Source of the DNA: Stieleria sedimenti
Lineage (GTDB): Bacteria; Planctomycetota; Planctomycetia; Pirellulales; Pirellulaceae
DNA: 41,897 bases
Assembly: GCF_025060895.1 (NCBI RefSeq)
Contig: NZ_JANZKV010000098.1
Span: 1 to 41,897 of the forward strand
Reading direction: 5' to 3'
The position numbers and the translations under genes are program-made. Numbering within the stretch: the stretch's first letter is position 1; each line of letters begins with the position of its first letter. The notes beneath the pieces are model-generated. The model did no database searches. It was not told the DNA's origin and saw only the letters and a list, made by a program, of their open reading frames with translations. Below are positions 33,732 through 41,897 of the stretch, piece after piece.

Positions 33732-36700
33732 CGAGCAGTTGTGCCAACAACGCGTCGACGTTGGCGTCGGACATCGCCGGCAATTGCTCCAGCAATTCCG
33801 CCGCCGTCGCGCCGCTGGTCTCCGCGCCACCGGTCTCCGCGCCACCGGTCTCCATGTCACCGGCCTCCGCGTCGGTCGTCGCCGCTTCAATCGGCTGCGA
33901 AATGCCCGCGTCGATGATGGTGGTGACGTTGCGACAGACCTCTCGCAGGCTTTCGCTCCGCATCAATTCGGAAATCGGCAAATCAATCTCCAGTCGACTT
34001 TCGATCCAGTTTCGCATCTCCACGGCCATCAGGGAATCCAGACCCATCGACAACAGGGGCCGGTCCCAGGGCATTTTTTCACGGGCGATCCCCAGCAACG
34101 AGGCTGCCTTGGATCCGATGATTTTAGCAACCATCGCGTTCTTTGCGGCGGCCGTCGCCTCGCGGACTTCCGCGGCGGTGGCCAAGCGGTCGTCGTCGGT
34201 CGTTTCTTCCGCCATCCCACGCAACAAATGGGCAAAACGCGGTGACACGCCACCGGTGATGCCCAGCCCCCGCCAACGCGTCCAATCCATCCTCAACACA
34301 CTCTGCTGGACGGCGTCGGTTTGCATCGCTTGCTCCAAACAACGCATCGCTTCGTCGGCGGAGAACGTCAACACGCCCTGCCGCTCCAGCCGCTCGCTCA
34401 GTTCACTGCGCTGAGCCAGATAGCCGACCTGACCGACATGTCCCCAATTGAGGGCCAAGCCGGGCATGCCGAGGGATCGCCGGTAATGCGCCAGCGAATC
34501 CAGGAACGCGTTCGCCGCAGCATAGTTTGCCTGTCCGGCGTGCCCGAAGACACTCGAAAGCGACGAGAACAGAACGAAGTGATCCAGGTCATGATCGCAG
34601 GTCGCCGCGTGCAGGTTCCAACCGCCCAAGACCTTCGGGCCGAGCACCCGTTCCAGCGTCGCACGGTCCAGGTCGACCAACAAGCGGTCGTCGAGAATCA
34701 TCGCCGTGTGAAAGACTCCGGCAAGCGGTGGACAATCGCGATCGATTTGATCGACCACCGATTGCACCGAAGCCGTCGACGTCAGGTCCACCGGCATCAC
34801 CCGTACATCAACCCCGGCCGTGGTCCACTCGTCCAATACCGATTGCGTATCCGCCGCAACGACCGCGCTGCGTCCGCCCAGCACCAGGTGCTTGGCACCA
34901 CAATCGACCAGCCACTGCGCCACGCGCAATCCGAAACCGCCCAACCCGCCGGCGATCCAGTACGTCCGCTCGGCGGACAATCGCACAGGTTCGTACTGTC
35001 CGGCAAACACGTCCGACGGGGCCTGGCGGTAATCCACGACGACCTTGCCGATGTGTTTTCCCTGTTGCATGAACCGAAATGCATCGCGTGTCTCATCGGC
35101 ATCAAACGTCGTGACCGGCAGCGGTGACAGTTCACCGGTATCGAAACGCGTCACCAGACGGCGAAGCATCTGCCCCATCCGTTCGGGCTGTTCGCGAAAC
35201 AGTTGGTCCAGGTCGATTGCAAACAGCGCGAGGTTGTTTTTAAAGATCTCCAACCCCAACGATGCGTCCGAATAGATGTCGCGTTTGCCGATTTCCAAAA
35301 ACCGGCCACCCGTTTTTAGAATCGACAATCCTTTCGTGATCGCTTCGCCCGGCAGCGAATTCAGGATCGCATCGACACCTTCACCGTCGGTCTGCTCCAG
35401 CGTCTCGCGTGCAAATTGTAGATCGCGTGAATTCATCACCACTTCGGCGCCCAACTGGCGAACAAACTCTCGCTTTTCATCTGTGCCGGCAGTTGCCAAT
35501 GTCACCGCACCAGCCAGTTTGGCCAGTTGCATCGCCGCGATGCCCACGCCGCCGCTGGCCGAATGAATCAAAACGCGTTCTCCGGACCGAATGCGGGCGC
35601 ACTCGCCCAGTGCATACTCGGCGGTCAAAAAAGCGATCGGGATGGTTGCGGCTTGCGGATGTGACAGCGTCCGGGGTTTCGGCGCGACCAAGTGTTGGTT
35701 GACGATCACGTGGGTCGCGAACGAGCCCGGTGCGACGGCGATCACTTCGTCGCCGACCTTGAACGCGGTGACATCGGGGCCGACACGTCTGATTCGCCCG
35801 CTGCATTCGGCGCCCAGCAGGACGGGACCATCGGGCAACCCCGGATACAAATCCAGCGACTTCATCACGTCGCTGAAGTTCAATCCCGTGGCCAATACCT
35901 CGATCTCCACCTGTCCGTCGGCGGGACGGACCGAAGGAATCGATTCATATCGCAGTTGGTCGATCGACGAAGAATCGCCCAGCCGCAGTGCACTCGGGGT
36001 ACGACGCCGGCTCTCGGGATGAAGCGGTTGTTCTTCCACCGGGACAAACCGTCGGACCCAACGGATTGAATCGCGAATCATCACTTCGTCTTCGTCGTCG
36101 ATTCGTCCCACCAGCTCTGCCAGCAAGTCGTCGGCAATCGGTGACGCGACATTCGGTGACTCCGTGGGAGCCAGGTCGATCAGCTTGGTTTTGAAACGAC
36201 TGCATTCACTCGCGATCACTCGTCCGAAACCGATCAGCGGACCGGCCGCGACCGAAATCGGCAGCATCGTTTCATCCGGTGGCTGAGCGCCGCGGGTCAC
36301 GAACGACAATCGAGCGATCTTGGATTGCCGATTCGAATCTGCGGCCGATTGCCACGCGGCGACCAGGTGCAGCGGCGCCAACGTCGTTAAGACGGTCGAC
36401 TTGTTCAGCGTGTCGCCCGAGAGTTCAACGTTGTCGGGCGAATCGAGACCCCACAGATAGACCGCGTCGGTCACGCCATCCCCGATGTCTGTCAACAAGC
36501 GATCGAACTCGTCCCGGTTCTCAGGATCGATAATAAACGATTTACCACGCAACCGTTTGAAGTTGGCGCCGTGCTGGACGGTGACGATTTTCTCGCCGGC
36601 GGGCAATCGCTCCAGCAGTTCATCGGCAACTCCGCTCTGGTCGCAAAACACCAGCCATTTCCGATTTTCACTGTCGGCGTCGTTCGGCTGCGCCGGGGCC

Positions 36701-39700
36701 GCAGGCTTCCAAACGTATCGGTACAACAATTCGTCCACGGAACCTTCCAGGTTCATTCGCGTGACCGAAACCGATTCGAATCCGCGGATCGCGACGCAGT
36801 GGTTTTGATCGGCGTCGTAAATGTCAATGTCGGCGATCATCCGATAGTCGTCTTTCGAGAGCAGTCGCACATGCGCCGTCAACGGCGAACACGCTTTGCG
36901 GAACACGTCAAACGATGCGATCTGTTGGGGCAGGTACAAGCCGTCGATGACGTCGTCAAAATTCGGACTGGCAATGATCATGCCGTGAAAGCAACTGTCC
37001 AAGAGCGCCGGACCGAACCCGAGGGGATCCGCGGCGTCGCTAAAGTCCTCTGCGTCAGGGAATGCGACCGCGACGATGGCTTCGTACCGTCCACGCCAGC
37101 CTGCGGTGACGCCGCGGAAACGTGGCCCGTAGTTCAGACCCAGCTGATCGCAATAGCGGTAAAGCCGATCGGCGGAAACCGATTCGGTGGCTCGTCGGCG
37201 GGCCGCGTCCAGCGCCGAGCGATCTGACAGGCGTGCGCTGGCGATACTGCTCAAGTCGGCCACGGCCAACGGTTGCCAATTTGATTGATCGATCCCGCTG
37301 CAAGTGAGCGAAATCTGTCGACGCTGTGGTGCATAGTCGATTTGAATGCGCACCGGAGCGTCTTCGCCCAGCAGGCACGGGTTTTGCAATCGAAATCGTT
37401 TCAGCGAGACGGCATCGTCGTCGCCGACAATTGCGCCTGCCGCGATGGCCCATTCTAGCATCGCCGCGGCCGGCATCATGCACGCGTTGCGAACGCGGTG
37501 ATCGGCCAAGGATTCCTGCAAGCGAAGATCGATGCGTGTCTGCCAACCGGGGGCGGGGCCATCGAGCTTTTGTCCCAAGATCGGTTCACCCGGGTTCGCC
37601 TGGCGACTGAGTTTTGATTCGTGAGATTCGAACCAGAGCGATTGCCGGTTCATCGCCATGGCCGGCAGTTTGACGTACCCGGCATCCGCCGGTGCGTTCA
37701 AGTTCCAATCGATCGGATAACCCCAGGCGTACAGTTGGCCCAGCGATTCGGCCATCACGGTCGCATCATCTTTCTTTCGATTCAGCGACGCGACCGCCAA
37801 GATCGATTGTTGACGTTTGGCAAAGCACTCGGCGATCGCGTAACGCAAAACCGGGTGCGGTCCGATTTCGATCGCCAACTCGATGCCTTGAGTTGCCAAG
37901 ACGTCCATCGCGTCGGAGAACAGGACACTTTTGCGAACGTTCTGCCACCAGTATTCCCCATCGACTTCCGTGCCCGCCATCACGTCGCCGGTCACCGTGG
38001 ACACAAACGGCGTGTGCGTCGGCTTCGGCTGAATCGTCGCCAACGATCGCAACAGTTCGTCGCGGACGGGATCCATCTGGGCGCTATGGAACGCGTATTC
38101 GACTTCCAGACGCCGACAGAAGATTCCTGCCTGGTCCAAGCGGTGAAACAGCGCCTCGATCTCGACGGCGCATCCCGACACGGTCAGCGACGCCGGGCCG
38201 TTGATCGCGGCGATGGAAACGCGATCACCGAGTGGGGCAATCCAGGCCTCGATCTCCTGTGGCGAGAGTCCCACGGCGATCATCGCCCCCTTGCTGGTCG
38301 CGGCGTCCATCGTACGGCCGCGATGAATGGCGACCAAACAGGCGTCGGCAAAATCGAGGGCGCCGGCGACGTGTGCCGCAGCGATCTCGCCCACACTGTG
38401 CCCGACGATGATCGACGGGCGGATGCCTTCGGATTGCCAAACCGCCGCCAGCGCGACTTGCAAGGCAAACAGACTCGGTTGAGCGATCGCGGTTTCATTC
38501 ATTCGCGATGCGTCTTCACGATGACGCAGTTCGTCGATCAACGACCACGCGACGTGCTTGGAAAACTCTCGGTCGCAACGTTCTATGGTTTCTCGAAAGA
38601 TCGAATTGGATTCCAGCAAGCCGCGTCCCATCGCCCACCACTGCGGACCTTGGCCGCTGCAAACGAATGCGATCGGAGGCGAAGAAGAAGCGTCGCCTTG
38701 GCCAGGGGCATTCAAACGCACTCGTTGGGCATGCGTGTCACAATCGCCGGCGATGTCGCGAAGCCGGCGGGCCCAATCGCGACGATCGCGTCCCACCACC
38801 ACGCTCCGCCAATCGTGATGGCTGCGTCGCCGCGCCGCGGTTGCGGCAACGTCGGCACAGGCAACGTCAGCTTCGTCCAGCCAATCGGCCAGACGTGACG
38901 CGGTTGCGGCCAACGCGGTCTTGTCGTGCGCCGAAATCGGCAACAGCATCGGCAGATTGTCGACCGAGGGGAGAGAGGATTTCGGGATCTCTGGCGGCGG
39001 CTCTCCCAAAATCACGTGGGCGTTCGCACCGCCGTAGCCGAAACCATTGACTCCCGCCAACCGTGGCCCGTCGCAATTCCACGGTTCGGTTGAACGGACC
39101 ACCCGCAATCCGTTGGCGTCGAATGGTATGTCCGGGTTGGGGGTCTCGAAATTCAGATGCGCGGGGATGGTTTGATGCTTCAGGGACAAGGCGACCTTGA
39201 TCACACTGGCAATCCCGGCCCCCGCCTCGAGGTGACCGATATTGGTTTTCACGCTGCCGACGCGACAGACGCCCGAGCCGGTGCGGCCGTAACAATGCGA
39301 GATCGCGCGGGCTTCGATCGGATCGCCGATCGGCGTGCCGGTCCCGTGAGCTTCGACGTAGCTGACGTCGTGGCCGGCCAAGCCCGCCGATTGCAGGGCC
39401 GATTCGATCAACGCTTGCTGGGCCGTTTGGCTGGGCACGGTCATGCCGTCGGTGCGGCCGTCTTGATTGGTCGACGATCCCTGGATCACCGCGTAGATCG
39501 AATCACCATCGGCGACCGCGTCATCGAGTCGTTTCAGCAGCACCATCCCGGCACCTTCGCTGCGCACGTAGCCATTGGCCGAGGCGTCAAAGGTCTTGCA
39601 GCGTCCGTCCGGTGATAGCACACCGAGCTGGCTGAAGGCGACGAAAAAGTCCGGCAAAATCAACGCGTTGACGCCGCCGGCCAGTGCCATGTGGTTGGCA

Positions 39701-40401
39701 CCGGACTGCAAATTCTGGCAAGCCATGTGCACCGCGATCAGCGACGAGGAACACGCCGTGTCGATCGCGACGCTTTCGCCACGCAAGTCGAAACAATACG
39801 AGATGCGATTGGCCGCAATGCTGCTGCTGCCGCCGGTGTTGCTGTACGGGCCGATCACACCGCGGTCACGATAGCTGATCGCACCGACGGCGTAATCGAA
39901 ACTGGAGATCCCGACGTGGACGGAAATCGGTCGGCCCGCCATCGATTCGAGCGGCACCCCGGCGTCCTCGGTCGCCCGATACGCCGTCTCCAGCAACATC
40001 CGCTGCTGCGGATCCATCGATGCCGCTTCGCGCGGCGAAATCCCGAACAGTTGCGGATCAAATTGGTCGATCCCGTCGACATAGCCCCCCCAACGACTCT
40101 GCGTTTTTCCCGGTCGGGCGTGCCCCGGAGCATAGAACTTCTCCAGGCTCCAGCGGTCTTGTGGAGTCAATGTGATGGCATCGCGTCCCATTTCGAGCAA
40201 CCGCCAATAGCTCTCGGGGGAGTCGCAGCCACCTGGGAATCGGCATCCCATTCCGATGATGGCGATAGGGCGAAAGTCTTTCGTCACAGGTTTGATCAAG
40301 GGTGCGGAGTCTGGAAATCGTAAGGGGCCAAAATCGTGGCTGGCATGTCGTCCGGAGCACAAAACACCTTCATCCGAGGGGGCATCGCGTGCGGTCTGCA
40401 T
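33700..40401 (-). CDS. Fully reducing type I polyketide synthase, KS-AT-DH-ER-KR-ACP
   Basis: The ATG at 40401 gives 2233 residues; an AGGGG lies 3 nt upstream, closer than usual. A TTG at 40428 would extend it by nine. Domains in order: KS (about 43-470) with DTACSSSL (Cys217), EAHGTGT and NIGHLEAGAG; AT (580-880) with GHSVGE near 669 and YAFHS, which favours malonyl-CoA; DH from about 950 with His in 'DHRVRNACMMP', where the usual Gly is Asn, and Asp in 'LLDSCFHGM'; an inactive structural part; ER (1500-1815) with 'LIHSASGGVGIAAMQLAK'; KR (1820-2010) with 'WIAGGLGGFG' and 'GVFHTAMILDD', a B-type mark, and YAAAN; ACP with 'GLDSLMAVE', Ser near 2122. It can fully reduce one extension or act repeatedly. 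The C-terminal linker is Glu/Thr/Gly repeats leading to 'AAELLEQLPAMSDANVDAL'. The NRPS gene overlaps its end. Confidence 0.93.
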   Translation of the reverse strand: MQTARDAPSDEGVLCSGRHASHDFGPLRFPDSAPLIKPVTKDFRPIAIIGMGCRFPGGCDSPESYWRLLEMGRDAITLTPQDRWSLEKFYAPGHARPGKTQSRWGGYVDGIDQFDPQLFGISPREAASMDPQQRMLLETAYRATEDAGVPLESMAGRPISVHVGISSFDYAVGAISYRDRGVIGPYSNTGGSSSIAANRISYCFDLRGESVAIDTACSSSLIAVHMACQNLQSGANHMALAGGVNALILPDFFVAFSQLGVLSPDGRCKTFDASANGYVRSEGAGMVLLKRLDDAVADGDSIYAVIQGSSTNQDGRTDGMTVPSQTAQQALIESALQSAGLAGHDVSYVEAHGTGTPIGDPIEARAISHCYGRTGSGVCRVGSVKTNIGHLEAGAGIASVIKVALSLKHQTIPAHLNFETPNPDIPFDANGLRVVRSTEPWNCDGPRLAGVNGFGYGGANAHVILGEPPPEIPKSSLPSVDNLPMLLPISAHDKTALAATASRLADWLDEADVACADVAATAARRRSHHDWRSVVVGRDRRDWARRLRDIAGDCDTHAQRVRLNAPGQGDASSSPPIAFVCSGQGPQWWAMGRGLLESNSIFRETIERCDREFSKHVAWSLIDELRHREDASRMNETAIAQPSLFALQVALAAVWQSEGIRPSIIVGHSVGEIAAAHVAGALDFADACLVAIHRGRTMDAATSKGAMIAVGLSPQEIEAWIAPLGDRVSIAAINGPASLTVSGCAVEIEALFHRLDQAGIFCRRLEVEYAFHSAQMDPVRDELLRSLATIQPKPTHTPFVSTVTGDVMAGTEVDGEYWWQNVRKSVLFSDAMDVLATQGIELAIEIGPHPVLRYAIAECFAKRQQSILAVASLNRKKDDATVMAESLGQLYAWGYPIDWNLNAPADAGYVKLPAMAMNRQSLWFESHESKLSRQANPGEPILGQKLDGPAPGWQTRIDLRLQESLADHRVRNACMMPAAAMLEWAIAAGAIVGDDDAVSLKRFRLQNPCLLGEDAPVRIQIDYAPQRRQISLTCSGIDQSNWQPLAVADLSSIASARLSDRSALDAARRRATESVSADRLYRYCDQLGLNYGPRFRGVTAGWRGRYEAIVAVAFPDAEDFSDAADPLGFGPALLDSCFHGMIIASPNFDDVIDGLYLPQQIASFDVFRKACSPLTAHVRLLSKDDYRMIADIDIYDADQNHCVAIRGFESVSVTRMNLEGSVDELLYRYVWKPAAPAQPNDADSENRKWLVFCDQSGVADELLERLPAGEKIVTVQHGANFKRLRGKSFIIDPENRDEFDRLLTDIGDGVTDAVYLWGLDSPDNVELSGDTLNKSTVLTTLAPLHLVAAWQSAADSNRQSKIARLSFVTRGAQPPDETMLPISVAAGPLIGFGRVIASECSRFKTKLIDLAPTESPNVASPIADDLLAELVGRIDDEDEVMIRDSIRWVRRFVPVEEQPLHPESRRRTPSALRLGDSSSIDQLRYESIPSVRPADGQVEIEVLATGLNFSDVMKSLDLYPGLPDGPVLLGAECSGRIRRVGPDVTAFKVGDEVIAVAPGSFATHVIVNQHLVAPKPRTLSHPQAATIPIAFLTAEYALGECARIRSGERVLIHSASGGVGIAAMQLAKLAGAVTLATAGTDEKREFVRQLGAEVVMNSRDLQFARETLEQTDGEGVDAILNSLPGEAITKGLSILKTGGRFLEIGKRDIYSDASLGLEIFKNNLALFAIDLDQLFREQPERMGQMLRRLVTRFDTGELSPLPVTTFDADETRDAFRFMQQGKHIGKVVVDYRQAPSDVFAGQYEPVRLSAERTYWIAGGLGGFGLRVAQWLVDCGAKHLVLGGRSAVVAADTQSVLDEWTTAGVDVRVMPVDLTSTASVQSVVDQIDRDCPPLAGVFHTAMILDDRLLVDLDRATLERVLGPKVLGGWNLHAATCDHDLDHFVLFSSLSSVFGHAGQANYAAANAFLDSLAHYRRSLGMPGLALNWGHVGQVGYLAQRSELSERLERQGVLTFSADEAMRCLEQAMQTDAVQQSVLRMDWTRWRGLGITGGVSPRFAHLLRGMAEETTDDDRLATAAEVREATAAAKNAMVAKIIGSKAASLLGIAREKMPWDRPLLSMGLDSLMAVEMRNWIESRLEIDLPISELMRSESLREVCRNVTTIIDAGISQPIEAATTDAEAGDMETGGAETGGAETSGATAAELLEQLPAMSDANVDALLAQLLDGTVPGQPRE
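33815..33875. repeat. 15-bp tandem repeats in the PKS C-terminal linker
   Basis: Four head-to-tail units of CGGTCTCCGCGCCAC or close variants encode ETGGA-type repeats after the ACP domain of the PKS. The unit length keeps the frame. In the other frame it produces an Arg/Pro stretch that is not a real NRPS start. Confidence 0.8.
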
Positions 40402-40426
40402 CAGCCCCTGCGTCAAACGTGGAGGC

Positions 40427-40460
40427 AACGCTTAAGTCGTACTGACAAAATTTAAGCGTT
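40427..40460 (-). promoter_or_regulatory. Perfect inverted repeat upstream of the PKS gene, possible operator
   Basis: AACGCTTAA (40427-40435) is a perfect 9-bp inverted repeat of TTAAGCGTT (40452-40460). The arm centres are 25 bp apart, and the near arm is 26 nt upstream of the PKS start. The spacing exceeds two helical turns. This is the geometry of a binding site for a dimeric regulator, but no such regulator is in the window. The remainder of the 40402-40610 gap holds nothing clear. Confidence 0.4.
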
Positions 40461-40610
40461 CGGGAAGCGTGAGACGACACGATGGTCCGTGAACCCGCGT
40501 GCTAACGCTGTGAAGCATTTTTTCCCTGTGTGTCTTCCCCTTCCCCGTGCAACCGCAAGTGCCGTTCCACTCGGCTGAAATCGAGGTCACCGATTCGCCG
40601 GTGACGCCCG

Positions 40611-41753
40611 TCAGGAGTTTCGCAGTGCTTCGGTCGGCATTACCGAAGCGGCTCGTTTGGCCGGCAACAGCGCCCCGAGCAGCCCGATAAAGACCGCCAA
40701 AACCGTACCTTCCAACAAGGTCGCTGCGTCGATTGCGGGCACCAGCACCCCGCGAACCGCAGGATGTCTGCTCATTGCATCGGTGGCAAGGATTGCGAGG
40801 CCGCCGCCAAAAAAACTGGCCAGCAACGCCAGCATGATCGATTCGGAGACGATCATGCGGATCACACGCCGCCGCGGCCAGCCGACGGCGCGGAGCACGC
40901 CGATCTCACGCGTCCGCTCCAAGACACTGGTCATCATCGTGTTGAGCGTCCCGATCGCCCCGATCGCCAGGGCGATGATCGACGTCATCCAGGCCATCGC
41001 CGACGCGAGTTGCATCCGGGTGTCGGTCCCCACGAATTCATCCGTCGTCATCGCGTGAAGCCGACTGTCGATCGCGTGAATTTGGTCGACAATCGATCGC
41101 GCGTCGCCACGGTCGACCGCCCGATCCAGCACCACGTTGATGTACGTGACTTGCCCGTTGCGGTCGGAAATCGACTGCAGCTGATCCAGCGGCATGATCA
41201 TCGAACCGTTTTCCCAAACGCTCGAACTTTCGAAAATCCCGTCCACGACGTACGGCTCTTCGAAAATCATCACGTTCTGGCCGACCGAAATCCCCGCGCG
41301 ATCGGCCAAGTGGATCCCCAAAGAAAGCTGCTGCGGGGCAGCGTCCGCCGAGCCGGCTGTCACTTCGGAGCGTCGCGCGCGCCAGCGGAAATCATCACGC
41401 AGCCAACTGTCCGCCGCGATGCCCATCGTGGGGACGCCGAAGATCTGCTGGTCTTCCAGCGAAAGCGTGTCCAGCAGCACGCCGGCGGCCCGTGCTACGC
41501 CGTCGAGTCGTTCGATCTGCCCGACCGCCTCTTCGCTCACACTGCTGCTCAATCGGTCCGCGGTGCCCTGGCGGGAAACCACGATGTCGATCGAATGAGA
41601 TTCGTAGATGTCCGCAAACGACTCGCTGAATCCCTTGGCGATCCCCCGCAGCGAGACGACCGACGCGACCGCCATCGTCAACGCGATCAATGTCAATGCG
41701 GCCCGCAGCGGGCGGCGAGTCAGGTTTTTCAGGATTAACGCGCTAAATCGCAT
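40611..41753 (-). CDS. FtsX/MacB-type ABC transporter permease
   Basis: The ATG at 41753 begins 'MRFSALILKNLTRRPLRAA', the characteristic start of the family (380 residues); a further 31 codons upstream are not family-like. The first membrane helix is followed by a large extracytoplasmic MacB_PCD-like part (about residues 45-240). Three C-terminal helices with 'MMTSVLERTREIGVLRAVGW' and 'RRRVIRMIVSESIMLALLAS' form the FtsX domain. Such proteins work with an ABC ATPase and often an adaptor to move lipids, peptides or antibiotics or to signal to the cell wall. No ATPase gene is seen; it may lie beyond the right edge. Its place next to the PKS-NRPS, on the same strand, suggests export of the product or self-protection. 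Confidence 0.88.
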   Translation of the reverse strand: MRFSALILKNLTRRPLRAALTLIALTMAVASVVSLRGIAKGFSESFADIYESHSIDIVVSRQGTADRLSSSVSEEAVGQIERLDGVARAAGVLLDTLSLEDQQIFGVPTMGIAADSWLRDDFRWRARRSEVTAGSADAAPQQLSLGIHLADRAGISVGQNVMIFEEPYVVDGIFESSSVWENGSMIMPLDQLQSISDRNGQVTYINVVLDRAVDRGDARSIVDQIHAIDSRLHAMTTDEFVGTDTRMQLASAMAWMTSIIALAIGAIGTLNTMMTSVLERTREIGVLRAVGWPRRRVIRMIVSESIMLALLASFFGGGLAILATDAMSRHPAVRGVLVPAIDAATLLEGTVLAVFIGLLGALLPAKRAASVMPTEALRNS

Positions 41754-41870
41754 CGTGTCAGGCAAAATCGGGAGATTGGTGTTGCAGCGGACGCCCCGCA
41801 ACCGGCAAAAGCAAAGTTTGGCCGGCCGAGCCCAGTGCTGCGTCAACTTTTAAACTGAGGGTGCCGCGGG

Positions 41871-41897
41871 AAAGGGGTCAGGTACCAAAAATGCGAA
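41871..41897. repeat. Dispersed-repeat start, cut by the window edge
   Basis: AAAGGGGTCAGGTACCAAAA resembles a repeat often found near REP-associated transposase genes of planctomycetes. It is cut by the edge, so the assignment rests on a word match only. Confidence 0.3.

Noticed and set aside
33732-33890. Arg/Pro-rich N-terminal extension of the NRPS
   Set aside because: It is the 15-bp repeat of the PKS linker read in another frame, so the real start lies at 33731 or 33707.
37621-38898. 425-codon open frame antisense to the PKS AT domain
   Set aside because: The AT domain motifs on the minus strand are complete; the antisense frame has no family likeness.
29619-40401. Link to known N-acyl-tyrosine products of related planctomycetes
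   Set aside because: Those compounds are made by other enzymes as far as I know, and the A-domain amino acid is not read here, so the link would be speculation.

Overview
The window looks like a chromosomal segment of a planctomycete, most likely a Pirellulaceae member of the Rhodopirellula/Stieleria/Novipirellula type. The placement is inferred from content, not from a marker gene. The base composition is GC-rich. Shine-Dalgarno sequences are weak or missing at many starts. There is a PEP-CTERM exported protein, futalosine-route menaquinone genes, a methanopterin-type dihydropteroate-synthase-related protein, Hanks-type kinases, a four-heme cytochrome and many dispersed palindromic repeats. 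No tRNA, rRNA, CRISPR array, transposase or phage gene was seen.

Left part (1-14.8 kb): a nested palindromic element lies at the edge. It is followed by a degenerate sigma-70-like protein, an exported beta-propeller protein with a DPFG-rich tail, a GAF/HD-GYP protein and a TonB-dependent receptor. Convergent to the receptor is an inverse-autotransporter-like surface protein ending in 14 to 15 rungs of a 22-residue beta-helix repeat. Then come a PEP-CTERM protein and a tight minus-strand operon of transketolase and two ExbD/TolR proteins with 4-nt gaps.

Middle part (14.8-29.4 kb): a 31-bp perfect-type hairpin sits in a gene-free stretch. Next is a lipid-related cluster: a multi-domain membrane protein, the C-terminal part of a BtaB-like methyltransferase and a 3'-truncated LpxH-like phosphoesterase. 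The last two are joined out of frame at about 17,165, as if a segment had been deleted. A membrane-anchored probable pseudokinase and a divergent four-heme cytochrome follow. An array of AAGCTT-centred repeats precedes a probable mqnA-mqnC-scpA operon. Then come a RluA-type pseudouridine synthase, a DHPS-related protein, and a kinase/inositol-phosphatase/flavin-reductase run. A candidate structured RNA, or a long-stem terminator read on the minus strand, lies at 24,927-25,005.

Right part (29.6-41.8 kb): a compact biosynthetic locus reads entirely on the minus strand. An FtsX/MacB-type permease is followed by a single-module, fully reducing type I PKS (KS-AT-DH-ER-KR-ACP), which overlaps a single-module NRPS (C-A-PCP-TE). 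The likely product is a reduced polyketide or fatty-acyl chain condensed to one amino acid and released by the thioesterase. A perfect 9-bp inverted repeat lies just upstream of the PKS start and could be an operator. Dispersed short repeats shared between distant intergenic gaps, and three unrelated loci with 15-bp tandem repeats, run through the window.
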